NCBI RefSeq assembly: GCF_014158035.1
Contig: NZ_JACFXW010000001.1
Location: forward strand, 3,078,001-3,142,000
Direction: 5' to 3'
DNA: 64,000 nt
From: Rhizobium sp. G21
GTDB lineage: Bacteria; Pseudomonadota; Alphaproteobacteria; Rhizobiales; Rhizobiaceae
A program made the translations under genes and the position numbers. A model generated the notes under the pieces. That model worked only from the letters and a program-made list of their open reading frames with translations, did no database searches and was not told the origin of the DNA. Each line of letters begins with the position of its first letter. The first letter of the stretch is position 1. This document shows, piece by piece, positions 18,133-27,900 of this stretch.

Positions 18133-18439
18133 CGGTCACGGTCTCCAGGAAACGGTGGCGCCGATGCGCGGGGATTTCGTCGAGATAGACAACATCGAAG
18201 CGGAAGCCGGGCAGGCCGTCCTCCACAAGTCCTTCGATCTTGTATTTGAGGTGGCGCGGGCATGTAGTCACCAGCAGGTCGATGTCGGACTGCACGTTGA
18301 ATTTGCCTGACGAGAGCGAACCGAAGATTTTTGCGTCGACTCCGATGTCAGCCAGACGCGCGACAAGCCGCTTCGTCAAGGATACTGCTGACGCTCTCCT
18401 CGCACCAAGATCCATATCGGACAAAACCGCAACGTTCAT
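18113..18439 (-). CDS. Minimal nucleotidyltransferase (MNT-type antitoxin candidate)
   Basis: The 108-residue product contains the nucleotidyltransferase motif GSLSSGKFNVQSDIDLLV (GSx10DxD) and a later FDVVYLDEIP with the third acidic residue. In MNT/HepT (type VII) modules this protein adenylylates and inactivates the HepT partner. The gene precedes the HepT-like gene on the minus strand, convergent with the beta-oxidation operon. The motif is complete, so the enzyme is probably active; the role in toxin control is by analogy. Confidence 0.82.
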   Translation of the reverse strand: MNVAVLSDMDLGARRASAVSLTKRLVARLADIGVDAKIFGSLSSGKFNVQSDIDLLVTTCPRHLKYKIEGLVEDGLPGFRFDVVYLDEIPAHRRHRFLETVTDAGDLR

Positions 18440-18603
18440 GACCCGCCTCTGCTTGCCCGGGGATTATTGGCCTGTCCGGCAAGCGAGTCAACTTTTGCCG
18501 CTTGCGTAGAATATTCCGCGTACTGGGCGGCGCTGTGAACACGACACATAGCCGCGAGACCGGCGAGACGATCACTCTCCCCGCCGATCTCCATCGATAA
18601 AGC

Positions 18604-19593
18604 TCAGAGCGCGAACTGATAGGTCGCCGGCGTGTATCGATAACCTTCGCCCTGCTTCTCGACATATCCCACCGCCGGGAACGGCATGTGATAGCCGATG
18701 AAGGCCAGCCGATCGGTGGCGACCATGTCGAACACCCGCTTGCGGGTCTCCGCCGCCTTGGCCTTGTCCATGTCGAATTTCACTTCCCAGTCCGGCCGCT
18801 GCAGCGACAGCACGAAGTGGTTGGCGGTGTCGGCGGTCAGGATCAGGCTCTGGCCCTCGCTTTCGAGGCGGTAGATCATATGCCCCGGCGAATGGCCGAA
18901 GGCGGCCATGCCGGTCACGCCCGGCGCCACATCGGCGTTGTCCTTGACGAAGGTGGCCTTCTCGGCCAGCGGCGCGATGTTCTTCATCACGCCTTTATGG
19001 CCGCCCTCCGCCGGCGTGCCCATGCGGGCAGGGTCCTTCCAGAAGGCGTATTCCGCCTCGCCGAACACATAGCGGGCATTCGCGAAAGCCGGCTTGCCGC
19101 CTTCCATCAGGCCGCTGATATGATCGCCATGCATATGGGTGATCACCACCAGCGTCACGTCCTCGGGCTTGTAGCCCGCCGCCTGAATGCCGGCGCGCAG
19201 CTGGCCCGCGCCCCATTCGCGCCCGCCTTCGCCCATGCCGGTGTCGAACAGGATGAGGTCGGAGCCGTTCTTCACCAGTACCGGCGAGAAGCCGTTGACG
19301 AATTTGTCGGTCGGCAGGAAATTGGCGGTCAGCAGCGCCGCCACGTCTTCCGGCTTCTGGTTGGTTCCGAAGGTTTCGTTCGGCTTGTCGGCGGCGCGCG
19401 TTCCGTCGCTGATGACGGTGACGTCCATGGCGCCGAATTTGAACGAATGGAAATGCGGTTGCTTCGCCGGCGTTTCCTGGGCGGCCGCGGTGGCCGGGTC
19501 GAGAAGCGACGTCGTCAGGATCGCCGGAGCGGCGATCGCCCCGGTTGCGGCGGTGGCGAACAGACTGCGACGCGATAGGGTCAGGATCGTCAT
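18604..19593 (-). CDS. Tat-exported MBL-fold metallohydrolase
   Basis: The 329-residue product begins with a twin-arginine type signal (MTILTLSRRSLFATAATGAI) followed by an alanine-rich hydrophobic stretch, so it is probably exported folded to the periplasm. The metallo-beta-lactamase signature THMHGDHISGL and the later FGHSPGHMIY and DTANHFVL segments provide zinc ligands. The family includes lactonases and other hydrolases; the substrate is unknown. It stands alone between the MNT gene and the divergent AI-2E family gene. Confidence 0.87.
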   Translation of the reverse strand: MTILTLSRRSLFATAATGAIAAPAILTTSLLDPATAAAQETPAKQPHFHSFKFGAMDVTVISDGTRAADKPNETFGTNQKPEDVAALLTANFLPTDKFVNGFSPVLVKNGSDLILFDTGMGEGGREWGAGQLRAGIQAAGYKPEDVTLVVITHMHGDHISGLMEGGKPAFANARYVFGEAEYAFWKDPARMGTPAEGGHKGVMKNIAPLAEKATFVKDNADVAPGVTGMAAFGHSPGHMIYRLESEGQSLILTADTANHFVLSLQRPDWEVKFDMDKAKAAETRKRVFDMVATDRLAFIGYHMPFPAVGYVEKQGEGYRYTPATYQFAL

Positions 19594-19766
19594 GGCTTTT
19601 CTCCCTGGTTGGCCGACAGGTTTACGCGCGACCGCCGGAAAAGATCGGTCACATTCGTCTCACAGCTTCGTGAACGGTCCGGAGGACACTCGGAATTCGC
19701 CGCGTCTTTCCGGAACCAAACGCCGTCAGCCCCGTTGACGGGGCGGTATCGGGGATCGGCTCACTC

Positions 19767-20861
19767 ATGCGCGCACGCGGCTTTCAACTCAAGACTATCC
19801 GGCTTGCTCCGCAGTCGGGCATAGACCAGGCGTCGGTAATCGGCGCGCGGATCGCGCAAATCCTCATTGCGCTGATCGTCGGCGTCGCGGCGCTGGATTA
19901 CGCCGAGGTCATCCTCGCGCCGATCCTGCTCGGCGTGGTGATCGGCCTGATGTTCTCCCCGGTCGCCAAGGCGATCGAGCGACGTGGAATGCCGGCCTGG
20001 GTCTCGGGTCTCGCCATCGTCATCCTGTTCATCGCGCTGGTCGTCATTCTCGTCGGCGCGCTCGCCATGCCGCTGTCGGCCTGGGTCGACAAGGCGCCGC
20101 TGATCTGGGAAAGCCTCAAGCTGCATATCGCCGACTGGAAAGACATGATCTCGTCCTTCCAGGCCATGCAAAAGCAGTTGGGTTCGGCGATGGGCGAGAC
20201 AGGCGGCGTCATGGTCAAGGTCGATCAGGGCGGCGGCGCGGTCGAAAGCGTGGTCACGCTCGGCCCCACCATCATCGCCGAGCTGCTGTTGTTTTTCGCC
20301 AGCATCTATTTCTTCGTCGCCACCCGCGACCAGTTCCGAGTCGCCGTGTTGAAGCTCTGCATCTCGCGTCGGGTCCGCTGGCGTATCGCACACTTCTTTC
20401 GCGACACCGAACTTCTGATCTCGCGCTATCTGATGACGATCACGCTGGTCAATATCGGTCTCGGTTGCGCCGTCGCCTTCTGTCTCTGGCTGGTCGGCAT
20501 GCCGTCGCCGTTGCTTTGGGGCGTGCTTGCCGCCGTGCTCAATTATGTCGTCTATGTCGGCCCGGCGATGATGGCCATCCTGCTGGTCTGCATCAGCCTC
20601 GCCACCCGGCATGGCGGCGTCGACATTCTCACGCCGCCGGCCATCTATCTCGGCCTGCATTTCATCGAATCGCAATTCGTCACCACCCAGGTGCTCGGCG
20701 TCACCATGACCATGAACCCGTTCCTGGTGTTCCTGGCGCTGGCCTTCTGGATCTGGCTGTGGGGCCCCGTCGGCGGCTTCATCGCGGTTCCCTCGCTTCT
20801 CATCCTCTATGCCTTCATGCGCAACACCATCAAGATGCGCGATCGCGTCAGCACCGTTTGA
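19767..20861 (+). CDS. AI-2E family transporter (PerM-like permease)
   Basis: The 364-residue membrane protein has an N-terminal hydrophobic pair (ILIALIVGVAALDYAEVILA and PILLGVVIGLMFSPVAKAI), a central soluble segment of about 100 residues, and a C-terminal membrane block with PSPLLWGVLAAVLNYVVYVG and GPVGGFIAVPSLLILY typical of the family. Members have been linked to autoinducer-2 export or to ion antiport, so the substrate here is open. It ends 9 bases before the metallopeptidase gene, suggesting one transcript. Confidence 0.88.
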   Translation: MRARGFQLKTIRLAPQSGIDQASVIGARIAQILIALIVGVAALDYAEVILAPILLGVVIGLMFSPVAKAIERRGMPAWVSGLAIVILFIALVVILVGALAMPLSAWVDKAPLIWESLKLHIADWKDMISSFQAMQKQLGSAMGETGGVMVKVDQGGGAVESVVTLGPTIIAELLLFFASIYFFVATRDQFRVAVLKLCISRRVRWRIAHFFRDTELLISRYLMTITLVNIGLGCAVAFCLWLVGMPSPLLWGVLAAVLNYVVYVGPAMMAILLVCISLATRHGGVDILTPPAIYLGLHFIESQFVTTQVLGVTMTMNPFLVFLALAFWIWLWGPVGGFIAVPSLLILYAFMRNTIKMRDRVSTV

Positions 20862-20870
20862 GGTCCGCCC

Positions 20871-21959
20871 ATGAAAATCTTCAAATGCCAGAATTGCGGC
20901 AACACGCTGCATTTCAACAACAGCATCTGCCTGAAATGCGGCTTGAAAGTCGGCTATATCGCCGATCTCGCCGAGATGTCGGCGCTCGAGGCGGAGGGCG
21001 ACGCCTTTCGCGCCATGGCTGCGCCCGAGCGTCTGTTCATCACTTGCGACAATGCGGAGAACGCCGCCTGCAACTGGCTCGTCGACGCCGAGAGCGGCGA
21101 CAATTTCTGCCTCGCCTGCCGCTATAATCTCACCATCCCCGATCTTTCCGTCGCGGATAATCTCGAGCGCTGGCAAAAGATCGAGCAGGCCAAGCGACAT
21201 CTGTTCTATTCGCTGACCCGGTTCGAGCTGCCGATCCCGTCGCGCGCGGACGATCCGGAGCATGGCCTCGCTTTCGAGTTTCTCGCCGATGTCGTCGCCC
21301 CGGACGGGACAGTCGAGCCGGTGATGACCGGCCACGCCAACGGCCTGATCTCCATCAACATCGCCGAAGCCGACGACGCCGAGCGGGAGAAGCGCCGGAC
21401 GTCGATGGGCGAGCCCTATCGCACGCTGATCGGCCATTTCCGCCATGAGGTCGGTCATTTCTACTGGGATCTGCTGGTCAAGGACGGTGATCGCCTCAAT
21501 CGCTTCAAGGCGCTGTTCGGAGATCCCACCGAAGATTACGGCGAGGCGTTGCAGCGCCATTACGCCGAAGGCGCGCCCGCCGACTGGCAGGAAAATTACA
21601 TCTCGGCCTATGCCTCCGCCCATCCCTGGGAAGACTTCGCCGAGACCTGGGCGCATTGCTTCCATATGGTGGACGGGCTGGAAACAGCGATGGTCTATGG
21701 CATCTCGCCCGAAATCGAGTTCCTGCCCGGCGCGGGCCCCAAGCCCGGTGCGCATTTCGACCCCTACAAGGCCACCTCGATCCGCCCCGTCACCGCCTCC
21801 TGGATCCCGCTGACCGTGGCCATCAACGCGCTCAATCGCAGCCTGGGCCAGCCGGATTTCTACCCCTTCGTGCTGACCGGCAAGGTCATCACCAAAATCG
21901 ATTTCGTCTTGAGGTTGATCGTGTCGGCGCAGAAGGAACAGGATCAGGAAGCGGCGTGA
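20871..21959 (+). CDS. Putative zinc-binding metallopeptidase with N-terminal zinc ribbon
   Basis: The 362-residue product starts with a four-cysteine zinc ribbon (CQNCGNTLHFNNSICLKCG). Two more cysteine positions in CDNAENAACNW and CLACRYN resemble a second ribbon. At about residue 195 it has HFRHEVGHFYWD, an HExxH-type zinc site, with WEDFAETWAHCFHM further on supplying candidate additional ligands. This is the DUF2248-type metallopeptidase family of unknown substrate. No signal peptide is visible, so it is probably cytoplasmic. Confidence 0.82.
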   Translation: MKIFKCQNCGNTLHFNNSICLKCGLKVGYIADLAEMSALEAEGDAFRAMAAPERLFITCDNAENAACNWLVDAESGDNFCLACRYNLTIPDLSVADNLERWQKIEQAKRHLFYSLTRFELPIPSRADDPEHGLAFEFLADVVAPDGTVEPVMTGHANGLISINIAEADDAEREKRRTSMGEPYRTLIGHFRHEVGHFYWDLLVKDGDRLNRFKALFGDPTEDYGEALQRHYAEGAPADWQENYISAYASAHPWEDFAETWAHCFHMVDGLETAMVYGISPEIEFLPGAGPKPGAHFDPYKATSIRPVTASWIPLTVAINALNRSLGQPDFYPFVLTGKVITKIDFVLRLIVSAQKEQDQEAA

Positions 21960-22008
21960 GAGGGTAGGGCGGCTTCTCTTCTGGGAATGGATGTCGCGCA
22001 CCGCCCTT

Positions 22009-22132
22009 CATCCCCCTGCCGGGACCTTCTCCCCGCGCATGCAGGGAGAAGGAGGATTGTGGCAATGCCGGCTCTCCATCGCCTTTCTCCCCGCATGCGC
22101 GGGGAGAAAGTGGCGGCAGCCGGGTGAGGGGC
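22009..22132. repeat. Inverted-repeat element, family B
   Basis: A left arm beginning CATCCCCCTGCCGGGACCTT at 22009 is mirrored on the right side around GCATGCGCGGGGAGAA, ending near CGGCAGCCGGGTGAGGGG at 22132. The inner hairpins pair CTTCTCCCCGCGCATGC with GCATGCGCGGGGAGAA. Repeats of this sort (CTTCTCCCCGC..GCGGGGAGAAG) are frequent in rhizobial intergenic regions. Confidence 0.7.
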
Positions 22133-22263
22133 GAAGCAGGCCGTCAACCGCAAACGGAACCCTCACCACCGTCATGCTCGGGCCTGTCCCCAGCAGCTGC
22201 AACGCTTTGATTTTGCTCGCTGGCTCAGATCCTCGGCCCAGGGCCGAGGACGACGGCGGAGTG

Positions 22264-22430
22264 GAGGAAAACCCCTCCCCAACCCCTCCCCACAAGGGGG
22301 AGGGGCTTAAGCTGCCTCACCCTCCAAAACCCAAGCGACCTCTCGTCCGCAGCGCTGACCTGTGGCGCGCCGGCGGCAGCCCTGAGTTAAGCCCCTCCCC
22401 TTGTGGGAGGGGTGGGGGAGGGCCTTCCTC
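22264..22430. repeat. Inverted-repeat element, family C
   Basis: The left arm (22264-22310) and right arm (22386-22430) are near-perfect reverse complements. Both begin with GAGGAA on the outside, contain CCCCTCCCC blocks and a CACAAGGGG-type small palindrome, and end inside with GGGGCTTAA. The 75 bases between the arms show no coding signal. The structure is MITE-like, but no target duplication was found. Confidence 0.75.
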
Positions 22431-22878
22431 AAAAAATCCTCCTCCCGAAAATATTTTCATCCCCCACCATCTCACCGCCCTTGTCCTCGTCTCGTCCTGT
22501 CATCGGCTACACCGCGAGGCGTCGCGGCGAGATGTGGCCGGCGCTGGGGAAGGGGGACGACGTGAACTCTCTTTCTCCGGGGCTTCGAGAAACGACGACC
22601 CCGAAGACTGGGGACTTGGCGTGAAAGCGTCCCCCAGGGTGGCGTCTCGCAAGGGACGTCATAGTAAGGCCCGCTTTAGAGGCGGATTACCCGCAGGCTC
22701 GACCTGCGGCGACGAGCGTCAAGTTCGAGGCACAAACCGCCGAATGCGGGGCGCGATGAGCGTCACTATAAATTCAACTTAACGAGGCGTTCTTCGCGCC
22801 CCGGCCGAGCCCTTTGGGCGAAGCGAGAGAATGACTGACAACTCCGGGCGGGAGCGCGCTGCGGAGCGATTTGGCGCG

Positions 22879-24963
22879 TCAACGCAGGAAGACGCGTACG
22901 GTGGAGGCGCGGCCGACCGCGTCGATGACGGTCAGGGTCGAATAGCCGGCCCCGTCGGGACGCCATTCGAAATTGCGCTTTCGGCTCGATCCATCCATCG
23001 GCCGACCATTGGCGAGCAAACGGAAGGGCGGGCGGCCGCCCTGCAGCTTGAGCTGCAGCGGCATGGCGTCGTCGCCGCCGAGCGCGAGGTCGACTTCCGC
23101 GCCTTCGGGCGGATAGACGATTTTCGGTGCGGGCTCGCGGGCGGAGAAGGAGACGAGGCCGTTGCCGGTCAGCGCAAAGCGCTTGAGGCTCGCGGGCAGC
23201 TCCGCCTCGCTCAGCCGGAAGGCGCCGGCCGGCGCGGGCGGCAGCGCGGTCTGGGCGAGTTTGGCCTTGGCGAAGGCTTCGAAGAGAATGGGGGCGGCGG
23301 TCTGGAAGCCGGATATGCCGGGAATGGCGGCGTTGTCGGCGCGGCCCACCCAGACGCCGAGCACATATTTGCCGTCGTAACCGATGGTCCAGGCGTCGCG
23401 ATAGCCATAGGAGGTGCCGGTCTTGTAGGCGAGGCCGCGCGGAACGGCGCCGAGCGGCGGCCGCATGCCCGAGAGCACGTCCGACACCTGCCAGGCGGCG
23501 ATCGGATCCATGATCGGTTCGGCCTCGATCACGCCTGGCTGCTCGCGGACGCCGTCGCCGAGTTTGACCGGAAAACCGCGATTGGCGAGCGCGGCATAGA
23601 GCTGAACGAGATCGCGCAGGCTGACGCCCGCGCCGCCGAGCGCGATCGCCAGCCCCGGCGCTTCGCCCTGCGGCAGCCTGGGATTGACGCCGGCGCGGCG
23701 GAAACGGCTGGTCAAACGCGTCGGGCCGACCGCTTCGAGAAGCTTCACGGCGGGCACGTTGAGGCTCATCTGCAGCGCTTGGCGGATTGTCACGTCGCCC
23801 TGATAGCTCATGTCGAAATTCTTCGGGCGGTAACCGAAGAAATCGGCAGGCCGGTCCTCGATGATCGTCTGCTGGGCGATCATGCCCTGCTCGAAGGCAA
23901 GGCCATAGATGAAGGGTTTCAGCGTCGAGCCCGGCGAGCGCAGCGTCCGGGTCATGTCGATCCAGCCGGAGCGGGAGCCCTCGAAATAGTCGGCCGAGCC
24001 GACCTCGGCGAGGATGGCGCCGGTGCGGTTTTCGGCCAGCAGCAGCGCCACCGAGATCTTCGGCCCCAGCCGGTCGGCGGCGTCGCGGGCCACGATCTCC
24101 AGCGCCGCCTGTGCGTCGCGCTTCAGCGTCGTCTGATGGCTGAGCGCGCGAGGGTCCTTGCGGATGGCGGCTTCGGCGAGATGGGCGGCGTAAGCCGGCA
24201 GCTGCCGCCGCGTCTTGGGAACCGGGGCCAGCCGGGCGCGGCCGGCCTCGCCTTCGCCGATCACCGTGGCGACGGCGAGCCGGGTCAGCACCCGTTCGCG
24301 GGCCGCTTCGGCATTGGCGGGAAAGCGATCGGGCCGCCTGCGCTCCGGCAATTGCGGCAGCGCGACGAGAAGGGCGGCCTGCGCCACCGTCAGCCGCTTG
24401 GGCTCCTTGCCGAAATAAGCGAGGCTTGCGGCGCGCACGCCTTCGAGATTGCCGCCGAAGGGGGCGAGGTTGAGATAGAGATCGAGGATCTCGGCCTTGC
24501 TCAGCCGCTTCTCGATCTGGGCGGCGCGGGCGATCTGGATCAGCTTTGCGGCAATCGAACGGTCCTTGCGCGGCTCGATCAGCCGGGCGACCTGCATCGA
24601 CAGGGTCGAGCCGCCCGAGACGATGCGGCCATGGGCGGCGAGCTGGCCGGCGGCGCGGCCGAGCGCCCAGAGGTCGACGCCGCGATGTTTCTCAAAACGC
24701 TGGTCCTCATAGGCCACCAGCATGCGAAGATAATGCGGGTCGACATCGACTGACGTCACCGGCAGGCGCCACTTGCCGCCACTGGTGGTGAAGGCGCGCA
24801 GCAATTGGCCGTCGCGGTCGAGCACCTGTCGCGAGCGCTCCATCGCCGCCTCGAGCGGCGGCGGAAAAGCCCGGTCGGCCTCGGCGAGCCCGTAGACCAT
24901 CCCGGCTGACAAAGCAGCCTGGAGGGCGACGAGCGCGCCGAAGAGTTTTGCCGTCCGGGCCAA
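22879..24963 (-). CDS. pbpC: Penicillin-binding protein 1C
   Basis: The 694-residue class A penicillin-binding protein has an N-terminal membrane anchor (about residues 7-27). The glycosyltransferase (GT51) domain carries EDQRFEKHRGVD, GGSTLSMQVARL and EILDLYLNLAPFGG. The transpeptidase domain has SPGSTLKPF (Ser-x-x-Lys), SLN and KTGTSYG, and a C-terminal BiPBP_C-type beta domain ends the protein. It would polymerise and possibly crosslink peptidoglycan at the inner membrane. It starts four bases after the alpha-2-macroglobulin gene stop, the common pairing in proteobacteria, so the two are cotranscribed. Confidence 0.93.
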   Translation of the reverse strand: MARTAKLFGALVALQAALSAGMVYGLAEADRAFPPPLEAAMERSRQVLDRDGQLLRAFTTSGGKWRLPVTSVDVDPHYLRMLVAYEDQRFEKHRGVDLWALGRAAGQLAAHGRIVSGGSTLSMQVARLIEPRKDRSIAAKLIQIARAAQIEKRLSKAEILDLYLNLAPFGGNLEGVRAASLAYFGKEPKRLTVAQAALLVALPQLPERRRPDRFPANAEAARERVLTRLAVATVIGEGEAGRARLAPVPKTRRQLPAYAAHLAEAAIRKDPRALSHQTTLKRDAQAALEIVARDAADRLGPKISVALLLAENRTGAILAEVGSADYFEGSRSGWIDMTRTLRSPGSTLKPFIYGLAFEQGMIAQQTIIEDRPADFFGYRPKNFDMSYQGDVTIRQALQMSLNVPAVKLLEAVGPTRLTSRFRRAGVNPRLPQGEAPGLAIALGGAGVSLRDLVQLYAALANRGFPVKLGDGVREQPGVIEAEPIMDPIAAWQVSDVLSGMRPPLGAVPRGLAYKTGTSYGYRDAWTIGYDGKYVLGVWVGRADNAAIPGISGFQTAAPILFEAFAKAKLAQTALPPAPAGAFRLSEAELPASLKRFALTGNGLVSFSAREPAPKIVYPPEGAEVDLALGGDDAMPLQLKLQGGRPPFRLLANGRPMDGSSRKRNFEWRPDGAGYSTLTVIDAVGRASTVRVFLR

Positions 24964-24966
24964 GGC

Positions 24967-27900
24967 TCAGTCCTTCGCGACCTGCATCCGGCCCGCGGCG
25001 GTGCGGGCGGACAGCTGCGGACGATACATGTCCTCCACGGTCGCCGCCGGGTGGTCATAGACGCCCGGATTGGTGGCCCGGACGACATAAGCGAGCGTGA
25101 AGTCGTTGCTGTCGCCCGGGGCATGGTCGAGGGCGGCCAGGAAGCGGTCGTAGCGGAATTCGAGATGGGCGGCCTGGGTCTCGGGCAGCCAGTCGAAATT
25201 GGACAGCGAGGCGGAATTGACGAGACCGGGATTGTCGATCTCGAAACCGGCCGGCAGCATGTCGGAGACCATGATGCGACTCATCCAGTCGTTGGCCTGC
25301 TTCACCGTGAGCACCACGACATAGCGCTCGTTCTGCCTGACCTCGCTCGGATTGGCCTCCTCGCCGTCCAGCGTGTAATAGGCGCGGGAAATCTCGAAGC
25401 CGTCGCCGCCGGCCGGCAGCGGCTCCTTCGGCGAGGCGACGGTGGTGATCATCGCCGTTACCGGCTCACTGGCCTCGTTGCGCAGCGTGATCGGCTCTGC
25501 GGTCAGCGCGTCGCCGGTCAGCCTGTCGCGCCAGCCGCCGGTCTTCAAGGCACCGTTGACGCTGACGCGGATCGACTGGTCCTGATCCTTGAGCGCCCGG
25601 GCCGCCAGCACCATCCAGGATTCCTCCTGGGTGGAGGTGTAGCGGGTCTGGCCCCATTCGCGGCCGACGAGGTCGGTCATGGCGGGCGTGATGGCGCTTT
25701 GCGGGCGGCTTTCGGCGGCCAGCGCCAGGATGGCGGCGCTGTCGCGCAGGTTGGAACCATAGTCGGAGCGGGCCCAGTTGACGCTGGTCAGGCCGGCCGA
25801 GAGATTGGCGACTTCGGCGAAGATCCGTTCGGAGCGCTGGTGATCGCCGTAGAGCGCGAGCGCTGCGGCGATATGGGCCTTGGCGAGCTGGGTCGGGAAC
25901 TGATCCAGCATCGTGTCGGCGTAATAGCGCAGATCGCTGATCGCGGCCTTGCGGTTGCGGGCCAGCACATAGAGCGCATAGGCCATCTGATTGCCGCGGT
26001 CGACGACATTGGTGTCGTAAGCCAGCTGGTTTTCGAGATTGTCCAATGCGGTGGCCAGCGCCTGTTCCGGCACTTCGAACTTCTGTTCGCGAGCCCGGGT
26101 CAGGAAGTCGGTCACATAGGAATCGAGCCAGAAATCGCCGGAGCCGGGCGACCACAGGCCGAAACTGCCGGAGGACGACTGATAGGACAGAACGCGCTGG
26201 ATGGCGTCCTGCACCCGCTTCTTGACCTCGCCGTCGTCTGCGAGGCCGGCGGCGGAAGAGAGATCGCTGAGATAGAGCAGCGGCATCGCCCGGCTGGTGG
26301 TCTGCTCGGCGCAGCCATAGGGGTAGCGGTCGAGCGTCATCAGAAGCGAGGCGATGTCGAAGCTCGGATTGCGGGTCAGGTTCACCGAGACGGAGGCGCC
26401 CTGCATGATCGAATTGGCGAGCAGCTGGTCGTCGACCAGCAATTGCCGGCCGGGCTCGATCCGCACCATGCGCCGTTCGGTCATCGGCGGCGTCGAGGGC
26501 CGCACGGTGATATCGAGCGCCTGGGTGAAGCGTTCGCCATTGGGGCCATTGAGCGCGATGTCGATCTGGCCGGTTCCCGGTTCGCCGCCGGTGATCGGCA
26601 GCGTGACGTTGGCCTTGCCTCCGGCCGCGAGCGTGATCGGCGCCTGATCCGCCTTGGACAGGACGGAGACCAGCGCGCCGCCATCGACGTCGAGCGTATA
26701 GTCGCCAGCCGGAGCATCGGTGTTGGCGATGTCGAGCCTGAGCTCGGCCTGATCGCCGGGGGCGAGGAATTTCGGCATGGCGGCGGTCACCACGACGGGG
26801 TCGCGGATGATCACGTCGCGGCTGGCGTGACCCAGGCCCGACTTGGTCCAGGCCACCGCCATCACGCGGGCCGTGCCGTTGAACTGCGGAATGTCGAAGC
26901 TGACTTTCGCTTTGCCCTCGGCGTCCAGCGTCACGGGACCGGCGAAGAAGGCCACCAGCTTTTCGGTCGGCGGCTTGCCTTGCAGCGCGGTCTCCGCGCC
27001 ATCGCCGCCGGTGCGCAGGCGTCCGGTCGCGCCGAGCGAGCCGTCGATCAGCCGGCCATAGAGGTCGCGGATTTCGACGCCCAGACGGCGCTGGCCGAAA
27101 TACCAGTCTTCGGGATTCGGCGGCTCATAGCCGGTGAGATTGAGAATGCCGACATCGACGGCGGCGACCGTGACATAGGCTTCCTCGCCGATACCGGCGC
27201 CCTGAACGGCGACGGAAATGTCGAGCGGCTGGCGCGGCAGGGTCTTTTCGGGGGCGTCGAGGGTCATGGCGAGCTTGCGGTCGCCGGGGTCCACCGCCAG
27301 CCATTTGACGCCGATGGCGCGCATGGGCATGCGGCTTTCGCTGCTGTCGCCGGGGCGGAAGAGGGTGGCGGTCACATAGGCGCCGGCGCCCATCTCTGCG
27401 GTGACGGGAATGTCGATCTCGCCGCCGTCCTTGCCGATCGTGGCGGTGAGCGAGGTCACGAGGCTTTCTGTGCCGACATTGACCAGCGCTTCGCCTGCGA
27501 AACGGGAGGAGACGCGCAGCTTGGCGGTGTCGCCGACCTTGAAGCTCTCCTTGTCGAACGCGATTTCGAGGCCGTCGGGCGTCTCGGTCGATGTCGCCGC
27601 CACGAACCAGCCGGCGTCGAATTCGACGGAGCTCGCGGGTCCTTCGGCGGTTGCGCTTTCGATTTCGAGGCGATAGCGGCCCCAGGCGACCGGCGTGGCT
27701 ATCTCGCCGCCGTCTGCGGTCAGGTCGAGCTTGCCGTTGGCGACCTGCTTGGTGTTGGTGACTGGCTCATAGCGCCAGCCGGAGCCGTCGCGATACCATT
27801 GATAATTGCGCTCGATCTGCACGAGCTTCCAGATCAGGCCCGTCGCGGCCTGCTTCCGGCCGTCGCGGTCGAGCGAGACGACATGGAACTTGGCGAGCGA

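Larger units (their letters stand above)
21960..22878. other. 919-base repeat-rich region without supported genes
   Basis: The region between the metallopeptidase stop and the pbpC stop contains two inverted-repeat elements (22009-22132 and 22264-22430) and, after about 22640, unstructured sequence with no frame resembling a protein. The 263-codon frame across it (21991-22782) reads through the repeats and has proline/arginine-rich, non-protein-like composition. Both flanking genes end here, so it is a convergent spacer where repeats accumulate. Confidence 0.7.

Noticed and set aside
18344..18665. A possible small gene upstream of the MNT gene
   Set aside because: The 105-codon minus-strand frame overlaps the MNT start in another frame and is rich in Arg/Ser without motif support.
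21991..22782. A 263-codon frame across the repeat region
   Set aside because: It runs through two inverted-repeat elements and has proline/arginine-rich, non-protein-like composition.
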